From contig JALSJJ010000226.1 in the NCBI GenBank assembly GCA_026989375.1, forward strand, positions 1-42,271: DNA of 42,271 bases, in the 5' to 3' direction. Shown here one piece after another: positions 34,101-41,033 of this stretch. The position numbers and the translations under genes were made by a program. How positions within the stretch are numbered: the first letter of the stretch is position 1; each line of letters begins with the position of its first letter. The notes below the pieces were generated by a model. That model made no database searches. It was not told the origin of the DNA and was given only the letters and a program-made list of their open reading frames with translations. Origin of the DNA: Rhodothermus sp. (lineage in GTDB: Bacteria; Bacteroidota; Rhodothermia; Rhodothermales; Rhodothermaceae).

Positions 34101-34353
34101 GCTTTATAACCTGCAAGGCACGGCCTTTCTGGACGTAGGCGCCGTATGGGGCAGTCCCTCTAACCGTCGCCTGAACTTGTTCCGGAAAAACGAAAGTGGC
34201 GTGCAGGTGCTCGACGACGTACGGATAGCCAGCGGGCTGGGCCTGCGTACCATTATGCTGGGTTTCCCCTTCCGGTTTGACTTCGCCTGGCCGTTCGATG
34301 GCCGGCGCTTTCTCAAGCGACGCTTCTACTTCTCGGTAGGTCTCGATTTCTGA
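31120..34353 (+). CDS. Three-part fusion: gluzincin-like metallopeptidase, TolB-like beta-propeller, outer-membrane beta-barrel
   Basis: 1077 residues from ATG 31120, chosen because it opens the signal peptide (CFVGLLLLVSAVPAAQA); a TTG 42 bases upstream is the other option. Residues about 25-290 form a peptidase_MA-like domain with HHELVHAV (HExxH: H138, E139, H142) and WFNEGLAEYAALG (E172/E176 as third ligand and support). Residues about 300-620 hold WD40-like TolB/PD40 repeats (LSPQGDRIAFITNRHG, LTWSPDGRFLALAV, LAWSPDGRRIAFAG, PSWRPDGQALVFHSDRG). A linker rich in Ala, Pro and Thr follows (about 620-700). The last about 370 residues look like an Omp85-type barrel, with YTRDVSVPGLLAPIGGHRLA and a final FYFSVGLDF. 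The protein should sit in the outer membrane with the peptidase in the periplasm or exposed. A terminator follows. Confidence 0.85.
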   Translation: MRLGCFVGLLLLVSAVPAAQAQYFRFGKNKVHYRTPTWYYIQSQHFDIYYYEGGYELASFTAEVAEAAYRQLVALFQYEIADRIPILVYQSHHDFTVTNAVDLPDYSEGIGGVTELYKNRIAVPFMGDYRDYRRVVHHELVHAVLNDMFYGGSLQSILQNNLQLVLPLWFNEGLAEYAALGWDTNADMYVREAILNDHLAPIPYLSGYFAYRGGQSVWDYIAEQYGREKIAEILQRVRLTHSVEAGIRQATGLSLRELSERWHKALREIYYPELTAREPLDDIGRPLLTAHNAGSYNTSPALSPQGDRIAFITNRHGLFDVYLASANDGKILRRLVAGQSSPDFESLRILTPGLTWSPDGRFLALAVKSGPTDVIAVINVETGAHVRYRIPGVEQILSLAWSPDGRRIAFAGTQQAQSDIYVLDLRTGETINYTNDVFSDHEPSWRPDGQALVFHSDRGDYVEPGRYRAGTFDLTAHLSRGYDLYLLYLDPVRIERLTTTEPWDDRSGRFGSDPDRLLFISDRNGIPNLYEKNLRTGAERPLTNVVMGIQQVSLSADGHKAAVVSLRDGVPSIYLIKNPFARRLASDTLTPTVWAQRRLRRTSQPAPALALASEALRQRNPFLRDASRPLRAASPLLTTTAAASLIGADRPTETPDSARYGTLRVDFRNYVFSSAFEEARPTPATSSYTSDPFAPRHNVDENGRYRPRRYRLYFTPDLVYGTAGYDMLYGVQSVTQMMFSDMLGNHRIWAATNLLVDLRNSDYLIAYSYLPRRTDWTIAVYHVARLLPDYTLRTLYRYRHYGVNLGASYPLNKFERFDFGLSYMGVNRTDIGNLTQPPITRTLIYPSITYTRDVSVPGLLAPIGGHRLAVQLAGSPGNLLYGRQIRFVTLLADLRTYTAFGRGLYRFAFRLAGGASFGPNPQLFYSAGVENWINRRFDSFPIEDLTDFVFATPVLPLRATHINTLKGSYFGLFNAEFRFPLIAALLPGPLPLLPLYNLQGTAFLDVGAVWGSPSNRRLNLFRKNESGVQVLDDVRIASGLGLRTIMLGFPFRFDFAWPFDGRRFLKRRFYFSVGLDF

Positions 34354-34389
34354 AACGGAACCCGAGATAATGCCCCCGATTTAAAGGGA

Positions 34390-34426
34390 GCCGATCGTCG
34401 GGCCAGCTTCGGATCGGCGATTTTTT
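34390..34426 (+). terminator. Intrinsic terminator of the peptidase fusion gene
   Basis: Stem GCCGATC (34390-34396) / GATCGGC (34412-34418), loop of 15 bases, followed by GATTTTTT (34419-34426). It lies 37 bases past the stop at 34353 and before the tig start at 34465. Confidence 0.85.
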
Positions 34427-34464
34427 CGTAGCGAAGACCCCAGGTATCGTCAACGTTTTCCAGC

Positions 34465-35817
34465 ATGCAAACCGAAATCAAAGCGATCAGTCCGGTCGAA
34501 TACGAACTGACTATTCACGTTCCTGCTGAAGCATTGCAGCCCGAACTGGACCAGATACTGCGTCAACTGCGCGGACGCGTTCAGCTCAAAGGATTCCGTC
34601 CCGGCAAAGCCCCCCTGTCGCTCATTAAAAAACTTTATGGCGACGAGGTGGCGCTGGAGCTGGCCGAGCGGAAGGTGCGCGAAGCGCTCGAAGAAGCGGT
34701 TCTGAACTCCGGCACCTACAAGGTAGTCGGTCGTCCTCGAGTGCTCCGCCTGGACTACAAGCCGGACACCGATTTGCATGCGGTGCTTCGCTTCGGCGTA
34801 CGCCCTGAATTCGAATTGAAGCCCCTCGACCGAGAGACCCTTCCCCACCTGGTTCACCAGGTTACTGACGAAGAGGTCGAGGAAACAATCCGACGCCTGC
34901 AGAAGGACCAGGCCGAACTGGTCGATCTTCCGGCCGACACGCCCTTAGGAGCCGAGGACTACGCCGTCGTTGACATGCAGCGTCTGGACGAAGCAACGGG
35001 CACGCCCCTCATCGGCGAGAAAGAAGAGGGCGTCTCGTTTTTCCTCGACGACCCCCGCCTCCGTGAGGAAATCCGCCAGGCCCTGCTGGGCAAAAAGGCA
35101 GGCGAAACGGTGCGCGTCGACCTGCCACATGGCGACGAAGCTTCCGGTGAGCCTGTCCACACGCACCGCTACGAAATACACGTGCGGGCAACCAAACGGC
35201 GCGAGCTGCCTGCCCTCGATGCCGACTTCATCCAGAAAATCACACGCGGACAGGCTTCCGACGAAGCCGGCCTACGCGAACTGGTCCGCAAAGAATTGCA
35301 GGAACGCTGGGATCGGGAGTCCCGGGAGCTGCTGGAACAGGAAATGATGAACCGGCTGCTGGAATTGCATCCGATTCCGGTGCCGGAATCTGCCGTAGAG
35401 ATGGTGCTGGACGAGTTTGTCGAAGACGTGCGCCGGCGCAATAACGGCCGACTTCCTGCAGATTTCGATGAGACGGCCTTTCGGCATGCCAACCGCGCCC
35501 TGGCCGAACAACAGGCGCGCTGGATGTTTATCTTTGACAAAGTGGTAGAAACCTTCGGCCTGGAAGTAACCGACGAGGATCTGCAGACTTTCTTTGAAGC
35601 CCAGGTCGATGCAGACAGCAACCTGAGCGCAGAGCAACTGCGCCAGTTTTATGAGTCGGTGCCAGAGCTGATGCACCAACTCCGGCGGCGGTTGCTGACC
35701 CAGAAGGTGTTCGATACGCTCCAGAGACAATTTCAGCTTGAAGAGCTGGACCGGGCGGCTTACCTCGAACGTCTGCAAGCCCGCCAGGAAGCGACCGAAG
35801 CCCGGAACCCTGAGTGA
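34465..35817 (+). CDS. tig: Trigger factor (ribosome-associated chaperone / prolyl isomerase)
   Basis: 450 residues, usual length about 430-450. The N-terminal ribosome-binding domain carries the signature KGFRPGKAP (about residues 42-50), which docks on ribosomal protein L23. It continues [20 protein letters not shown]. The FKBP-like isomerase domain (about 160-250) is recognisable by [15 protein letters not shown] and [14 protein letters not shown]. The helical C-terminal domain (about 260-440) provides the substrate-binding arms. It helps nascent chains fold. The next gene is clpP, starting 62 bases after the tig stop, the common tig-clpP order; clpX is not next, unlike in many genomes. 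The ATG at 34465 is preceded by no strong Shine-Dalgarno sequence. Confidence 0.96.
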   Translation: MQTEIKAISPVEYELTIHVPAEALQPELDQILRQLRGRVQLKGFRPGKAPLSLIKKLYGDEVALELAERKVREALEEAVLNSGTYKVVGRPRVLRLDYKPDTDLHAVLRFGVRPEFELKPLDRETLPHLVHQVTDEEVEETIRRLQKDQAELVDLPADTPLGAEDYAVVDMQRLDEATGTPLIGEKEEGVSFFLDDPRLREEIRQALLGKKAGETVRVDLPHGDEASGEPVHTHRYEIHVRATKRRELPALDADFIQKITRGQASDEAGLRELVRKELQERWDRESRELLEQEMMNRLLELHPIPVPESAVEMVLDEFVEDVRRRNNGRLPADFDETAFRHANRALAEQQARWMFIFDKVVETFGLEVTDEDLQTFFEAQVDADSNLSAEQLRQFYESVPELMHQLRRRLLTQKVFDTLQRQFQLEELDRAAYLERLQARQEATEARNPE

Positions 35818-35879
35818 GACGTTCGGTAGGAGCGAATGCCTGTCCAAGTCCTGCTAACCTGACCAGAGACCAGACGGCA

Positions 35880-36626
35880 ATGTCCGACCGCAAACTTGTA
35901 GAGGATTTTCTGAAGTTCTCACAGCATCTGACGCTCCCCTCCGGGATTTACAGCGGGCCATTCCAACAGTATCCGGTCGGCGCGCTGGTCCCCATTGTGA
36001 TTGAGCAGACCACGCGAGGGGAACGAGCTTATGACATCTTCAGCCGCCTGCTGAAAGAGCGTATCGTCATCATTGGCACGCCAATCAACGACCAGATTGC
36101 CAACCTGGTTGTAGCCCAGCTACTCTGGCTGGCCAGCGAAGACACGGAGCGTGACATCAACATCTACATCAATTCCCCGGGCGGCTCCATTGATAGCGGC
36201 CTGGCGGTATACGACACCATGCAATATGTAGCGCCGCCGGTGGCCACCATCTGTGTAGGCCTGGCCGCCTCAATGGGAGCTGTGCTGCTGGCGGCCGGTG
36301 TCAAAGGCAAACGCGCAGCCCTGCCTAACTCCCGCATTATGATCCACCAGCCCTGGATGAGCGGTGTGCAGGGCCAGGCGACCGACATCGAAATTCACGC
36401 CCGCGAGATCCTCAAAATGCGGGAGCGTTTGAATGACATCCTGGCCTTTCATACAGGACAACCCAAAGAGCGCATCGCTCAGGATGTCGACCGGGACTTC
36501 TGGCTCAGCGCGCTCGAAGCCAAGGAATACGGACTGGTAGACAACGTACTGACTCCGCGACGCGGCTTTTTCCCATCTACGGACGGCCAGGCTTCAGACG
36601 ACAGGGAGAAAGGAAGCGACGCTTAG
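35880..36626 (+). CDS. clpP: ATP-dependent Clp protease proteolytic subunit ClpP
   Basis: 248 residues from ATG 35880, chosen because the ORF upstream reads into non-conserved sequence and [13 protein letters not shown] begins a plausible N-terminus; a GTG at 35814 would add 22 residues. Serine protease of the ClpP family: nucleophile Ser in [14 protein letters not shown], His in [11 protein letters not shown], Asp in [13 protein letters not shown]. It also has the [18 protein letters not shown] motif and the hydrophobic-pocket loop. Fourteen subunits form a barrel that degrades proteins unfolded by ClpX, whose gene is elsewhere in this window. The N-terminus carries about 40 residues before the usual core start, longer than E. 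coli ClpP, so it may be processed. Terminator follows at 36654. Confidence 0.96.
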   Translation: MSDRKLVEDFLKFSQHLTLPSGIYSGPFQQYPVGALVPIVIEQTTRGERAYDIFSRLLKERIVIIGTPINDQIANLVVAQLLWLASEDTERDINIYINSPGGSIDSGLAVYDTMQYVAPPVATICVGLAASMGAVLLAAGVKGKRAALPNSRIMIHQPWMSGVQGQATDIEIHAREILKMRERLNDILAFHTGQPKERIAQDVDRDFWLSALEAKEYGLVDNVLTPRRGFFPSTDGQASDDREKGSDA

Positions 36627-36653
36627 TGCGGCCTCCTTCGTCATGGTCAACGG

Positions 36654-36682
36654 CGGCCTGCTCGGTCGAGCAGGCCGTTTCT
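36654..36682 (+). terminator. Intrinsic terminator after clpP
   Basis: Ten-bp stem CGGCCTGCTC (36654-36663) / GAGCAGGCCG (36668-36677), loop GGTC, then TTTCTT (36678-36683). It serves clpP on the plus strand. The minus-strand kinase gene stops five bases further on, so it lies in the convergent gap. Confidence 0.85.
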
Positions 36683-36686
36683 TGTG

Positions 36687-38591
36687 TTAGCTGGCCTGTC
36701 TGCAGAGTACCTGATGCAGGATGGCCGCCAGCTTCTCAGCCGTATAGGGCTTATGCAGGAAAGCGCGCGCCCCGGCCTGCCGCGCAGCTTCGGCACGTCC
36801 CCCGTGCAACCCGCTGGATGCCACCACAGGGAGTTCTGGCCATCGCTCTCGGATTGCCCGAATCAGCGCCAGGCCGTCCATTTCAGGCATTACCAGGTCC
36901 GTAATAACTGCACGAATATCGGCCGCGTGGGCTTCCAGTTGCTCAAGTGCTTCTCGCCCCTGTGTGGCTGGATAAACCCGATAGCCCAGTTGTTCCAGGG
37001 CTTCACGAGCCGCTTCCAGCACAAAAGGCTCGTCATCGACAAGCAGTATGCCCTCGCCGGCTCCCCGGTAGGTCGGAGTCTCCACCTCGGCCGCTGTGGC
37101 TTCGACTTGGGGAGCAGCCGGCAAATACACCCGAAACGTGGTACCCTGCCCGGGCTCGCTGTACACGTTGATAAAGCCGCCGTGACTGCGCACAATGCTG
37201 TACACGGTAGAAAGCCCCAGCCCCGACCCCTTGCCCACCGGCTTCGTCGTAAAGAAAGGCTCAAAGATTTTGTCGAGAATATCATGCGGAATGCCTGTGC
37301 CTGTATCACTGACCGTGAGACGAACGTATGGGCCTGGCCGTGCTTCCAGCACCCGACGCGCATAGGGTTCGTCTACTCTGACATTCTCAGCCGCCAGCAG
37401 CAGGTGCCCGCCATCAGGCATGGCATCTCGCGCATTGACGCATAGGTTCATGAGCACCTGTTGTAGCTGCGTGGCATCTCCCTGCACGGACCACAGCGCG
37501 TCATCCACCTGTATTTCGAGGCGTATGGTACTGGGAAAGGTCTCCTGCAGCAGATGCGCCACTTCCTGCACGATGGTGCGCACGTCCAGCAGCGCCCGCT
37601 CTCCTTCCATGCCTCGGGCAAAAGCCAGCACCTGACGTACCAGATCAGCTCCGCGCTCGGCGCTGCGTTGGATCATGCCGAGCGCACGCGCACGTTTTTC
37701 GGGATCCAGCGTATCCTGAGAAAGCATACGCACGCCCAGCAGAATGGGCACAAACAGATTGTTGAGGTCATGGGCCATTCCGCTGACCAGCCGACCGATG
37801 CTCTCCATGCGCTGCGCCCGCAGAAACTGTTGTTCGAGCTGGCGTCGCTCCGTCACATCCGTACTGATCATCAGCACGGAACGAGGCTGGCCATATGCAT
37901 CACGTACCAGCGTCCAGCGGCTTTCCAGCAGCCGATCATCTTCACCGTCGTGCTTATGCAAGCGTAGCGTTCCATTCCAGACCCCTTCGGTCTGCACCGC
38001 GCGAAAAGCTTCCTGGAGCAGTGCCCTATCCAGGCCATCCATTACCTCCCAGACCGGTCGTCCCAGTACGGCCGCTGCTTTTTTTCCGGTGAGTTGCTCG
38101 GCGCTTCGGTTCCAATAGGTAATCCGTCCATCCAGATCGACAGCCATAATCACATCGCGGGCCGCATCCAAAAGGGCAGCCTGTTCCCGGATGCGTTCTT
38201 CGGCCCGGTGGCGTTCCACCGCATAGCGGATGGTGCGCTCCAACTGCGAGGTATCGATCTGTCCTTTGATCAGATAATCCCAGGCGCCAGCCGCCATTGC
38301 CTCCAGATCTACCTGGAGATCTCCCTGGCCGGTCAGTAAAATGATGGGCAGCGTAATTCCTTCGCTTCGAATCGTCCGCAGCAGCGACAGGCCGTCGTAC
38401 GCTCCCAGCCGATAGTCCACCAGGCACACATCGAACGGTTGCGTCCGCAATGCAGCCAGCCCGTCCTCATAACTGGCCCGCCAGTGGAGCGTACATTGAA
38501 TCGTAGTGGCCCGGCTCAGAAGCCGGCGAACGATATGATAATCCTCTTCATCGTCCTCAACCAGCAGAATGTCCAGTGGCTTGGTTCTCAT
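36687..38591 (-). CDS. Hybrid histidine kinase: receiver - PAS - kinase - receiver
   Basis: 634 residues, no membrane segment, so cytosolic. Order: receiver 1 (about 5-125, phospho-acceptor D59 in CLVDYRLG, Lys in LIKGQ); PAS (about 138-250, VIMAVDLDGRITYWNRSAEQ); HisKA (about 258-330) with H274 in SGMAHDLNN; HATPase_c (about 370-490) with N-box LMNLCVNARDAM, DTGTGIP and GKGSGLGLS; and C-terminal receiver 2 (about 510-634, acceptor Asp in ITDLVMPEMDG). An N-terminal receiver before the kinase means it is probably switched by another kinase or phosphotransfer protein. It lies downstream of a receiver protein (gap of eight bases) and another kinase, so these three likely form one phosphorelay. 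The signal is not known. No DNA-binding output domain exists here. Confidence 0.93.
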   Translation of the reverse strand: MRTKPLDILLVEDDEEDYHIVRRLLSRATTIQCTLHWRASYEDGLAALRTQPFDVCLVDYRLGAYDGLSLLRTIRSEGITLPIILLTGQGDLQVDLEAMAAGAWDYLIKGQIDTSQLERTIRYAVERHRAEERIREQAALLDAARDVIMAVDLDGRITYWNRSAEQLTGKKAAAVLGRPVWEVMDGLDRALLQEAFRAVQTEGVWNGTLRLHKHDGEDDRLLESRWTLVRDAYGQPRSVLMISTDVTERRQLEQQFLRAQRMESIGRLVSGMAHDLNNLFVPILLGVRMLSQDTLDPEKRARALGMIQRSAERGADLVRQVLAFARGMEGERALLDVRTIVQEVAHLLQETFPSTIRLEIQVDDALWSVQGDATQLQQVLMNLCVNARDAMPDGGHLLLAAENVRVDEPYARRVLEARPGPYVRLTVSDTGTGIPHDILDKIFEPFFTTKPVGKGSGLGLSTVYSIVRSHGGFINVYSEPGQGTTFRVYLPAAPQVEATAAEVETPTYRGAGEGILLVDDEPFVLEAAREALEQLGYRVYPATQGREALEQLEAHAADIRAVITDLVMPEMDGLALIRAIRERWPELPVVASSGLHGGRAEAARQAGARAFLHKPYTAEKLAAILHQVLCRQAS

Positions 38592-38599
38592 CTGCGCTA

Positions 38600-39049
38600 T
38601 TAATCCACTGAAGGAAGTCGCACGATCTCAAACCAGAAGTCGCCCAGCACTTGCAGCGCACGCACCAGTCCATCGAAAGTGACTGGTTTAGTAATGAAGG
38701 CATTCACGCCCAGATCGTAACTGCGCAGAATATCGGCTTCGGCATTCGACGTGGTCAGTACAATCACGGGAATACGCCAGAGTGCTGGATCAGACTTAAT
38801 CTCCCGCAAGGCTTCTCGGCCGTCCTTACGGGGCATGTTCAGGTCCAGCAGAATCAGCCCGGGACGGGGCGAGCGTGCTGGATCGGCATAGGGGCCCCGC
38901 CGATAGAGGTAGTCCATGAGTTCTTCGCCATCCTCCACGGTGTAAATCTCATTACGCAGGCGGCTCCGCTTGAGGGCCCGGATTGTCAACAGGCGATCGT
39001 CGGGATCGTCATCGGCCAGCAGGATAACGACCGGTTCAGTAGCGCTCAT
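38600..39049 (-). CDS. Stand-alone receiver protein (Rcp1/CheY-like)
   Basis: 149 residues, one receiver domain. Acidic pocket LLADDDPDD, phospho-acceptor D69 in ILLDLNMPRKDG, Thr/Ser in IVLTTSNAE and Lys in FITKPV. The insertion DGEELMDYLYRRGPYADPAR between beta2 and alpha2 is typical of the cyanobacterial Rcp1 subfamily, which serves as output of phytochrome kinases. It has no effector domain and so probably shuttles phosphate from the upstream kinase to another protein, perhaps to the hybrid kinase encoded eight bases later. Its start codon overlaps the upstream kinase stop (ATGA), so translation is coupled. The C-terminal helix VRALQVLGDFWFEIVRLP is longer than in CheY. Confidence 0.93.
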   Translation of the reverse strand: MSATEPVVILLADDDPDDRLLTIRALKRSRLRNEIYTVEDGEELMDYLYRRGPYADPARSPRPGLILLDLNMPRKDGREALREIKSDPALWRIPVIVLTTSNAEADILRSYDLGVNAFITKPVTFDGLVRALQVLGDFWFEIVRLPSVD

Positions 39050-40932
39050 GCGTGGATCGTCGAAGATGGCGGAAAAACAGCACCCGGTGGTTGTGTCAAG
39101 GGCAACCGGACGATAAACGTAGCCCCTGCGCCGGGCCGGCTGCGGGCCGTAAGCTGTCCGTGGTGCCGCTCGACAATGCGGCGACAGATAGCCAGTCCCA
39201 TACCTGTGCCCGCATAGCGATCTCGCCCATGCAGCCGCTGGAACGGAGAGAAGATACGATCCAAGTATTTTTCATCAAAACCAATTCCGTTGTCCTGCAC
39301 CTCAATGACACACGAGGTTTCCGCGTCGTCGCCTTCCAGACTCGCTCGGAGCCAGACCTCGGGTGGACGGTCAGGATGATGAAACTTGAGCGCATTCCCG
39401 ATCAGGTTCTGAAGGAGTTGCCGCATCTGGGTGGCATCGGCTTCTACCACGGGCCAGTGACCCTCGACATGCACCTGCGCTCCCGTTTCCGCAATGCGCA
39501 CTTCCAGATCAGCCAGCACCTGTTGCAGGATAGCGTGCAGATCGACCCGCTCAAACGGCCGGCCCTGCGTCGTAACCCGCGAAAACGTCAGCAAATCCTC
39601 AATCAGGCGAGACATGCGCGTGGCGGCATCCTGCATACGATCCAGGTAGTAGCGCCCCTCATCGTCCAGCAGGGGCGCATACTCTTCCTTGAGCAGCTCG
39701 GCAAAAGCACGAATCTTCCGCAGCGGTTCCTGCAGGTCGTGCGACGCCATATAGGCAAATTCCTGCAATTCACGATTCCGCTGTTGAAGCGTCTCGTTGG
39801 AACGAGCCAGAGCCTGTTCGGCCTGCACCCGATCGGTTACATCGCGCGAGCTACTCTGCAGTTGCACTACGCGTCCTGCTTCGTCCCGAATGGCCCGCAC
39901 ATGCGTCTCCAGCCACCGATAGAATCCCTGTTTGTGCCGGAAACGATAGACCAGAGTCCCTGGATGCGTCCCGGTACCCACCTGCTGGACCAGGGATTGT
40001 AGCCGGTTACGATCTTCGGGATGCCAGAAAGCTTCAGGCTGTTGCCCGATCAGTTCTTCAGGTGCGTATCCGACAATGCGCCCTGCAGAAGGACTGACGT
40101 ACACGAAATGACCATCAGGAGCGTGCAGGGCTACCAGATCGGTCATATTCTCCGCCAGCAGCCGAAACAGACGCTCTCGCTCTCGAAGCTGGGCTTCGGC
40201 CTCACGCGCCTCGGTCACATCCCGAAAGATAACAGCCACCCCTTCGTCCAAGCGGGTCGCGGTCATCTCCAGCCAGACAGAACGGACTCCTTGCTGAAAG
40301 CGGAAGGTTTGCTGAAGCGGGGTGCCGCTCTGCATAACCTGCACACAGGCCTCAAAAAAGCCACACAGGGTCTTCTCCGGGAGTGTCTCGCGCAACCGAT
40401 GATGGGTCAACTCCTGCTGCTGGAGCAGCGCGTGGGCGCGCGGATTGGCCAGGAGCCATACAAAGTCGACGATCTTTCCGTCCGGGTGATACACCGGACG
40501 CAATACCATGATGCCTTCCAGCGAACAGGACAGAATGCGGGTTAATAGCCGCCGGGAAGCTTCCAGGGCTTCGCGGGTCCGATGCTTCTCGGTTTGATCC
40601 TCAAACACCAGGATCACCCCTCTTTGGTCTTCCAGAACACAGCTCTGCGCCCACCAGCGCACCCAGAAAGTCGGGCCTCCACGACGCCGTAACCCGGCTT
40701 CTGCCCCTACCACTGGCGCTCCCTCCAGCACCTGCCGGATCGTTCGCTGCCAGTATTCTTCTTCGTCTTCAAAAAAAGTCAGAAGGGACTGTCCGACGAC
40801 CTCCTCGGCGGTCAGGGCAAACGTCCGACACCACTGTGGATTGACCGCCCGGTAGCGCAGCGCCGCATCAACCACTGCCGCCGCCACCGGCAAATGCTGC
40901 AGCAGCAACCTCCAGCCAACAGCGTGCTCCAT
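39046..40932 (-). CDS. Multi-PAS sensor histidine kinase (bacteriophytochrome-kinase-like core)
   Basis: 628 residues, no membrane segment. Order: PAS 1 (about 10-115, VDAALRYRAVNPQWCRTFAL); PAS 2 (about 130-240, SLEGIMVLRPVYHPDG); PAS 3 with PAC (about 250-370, FVYVSPSAGRIVGYAPEELI); then a coiled linker; HisKA with H398 in YMASHDLQEPLRKI; and HATPase_c with N-box LLQNLIGNALKF and DNGIGFDEKYLDRIFSPFQRL. The SHDLQEPLRK motif is typical of phytochrome-like and ethylene-receptor-like kinases, which partner Rcp1-type receivers as in the next gene. No GAF or PHY chromophore domain is visible here, so any light sensing would have to come from elsewhere. First gene of a three-gene phosphorelay. Signal unknown; PAS domains could bind heme, flavin or small ligands. 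Confidence 0.93.
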   Translation of the reverse strand: MEHAVGWRLLLQHLPVAAAVVDAALRYRAVNPQWCRTFALTAEEVVGQSLLTFFEDEEEYWQRTIRQVLEGAPVVGAEAGLRRRGGPTFWVRWWAQSCVLEDQRGVILVFEDQTEKHRTREALEASRRLLTRILSCSLEGIMVLRPVYHPDGKIVDFVWLLANPRAHALLQQQELTHHRLRETLPEKTLCGFFEACVQVMQSGTPLQQTFRFQQGVRSVWLEMTATRLDEGVAVIFRDVTEAREAEAQLRERERLFRLLAENMTDLVALHAPDGHFVYVSPSAGRIVGYAPEELIGQQPEAFWHPEDRNRLQSLVQQVGTGTHPGTLVYRFRHKQGFYRWLETHVRAIRDEAGRVVQLQSSSRDVTDRVQAEQALARSNETLQQRNRELQEFAYMASHDLQEPLRKIRAFAELLKEEYAPLLDDEGRYYLDRMQDAATRMSRLIEDLLTFSRVTTQGRPFERVDLHAILQQVLADLEVRIAETGAQVHVEGHWPVVEADATQMRQLLQNLIGNALKFHHPDRPPEVWLRASLEGDDAETSCVIEVQDNGIGFDEKYLDRIFSPFQRLHGRDRYAGTGMGLAICRRIVERHHGQLTARSRPGAGATFIVRLPLTQPPGAVFPPSSTIHA

Positions 40933-41033
40933 ACATCCGGAAATCCCGCACGGTACTCAACTCCGGGAAGCTAACGCCGGAACACGCGAAATCCACCCTG
41001 TCCAAATGTAATGATCCGTTAACAAGTGGCCGC

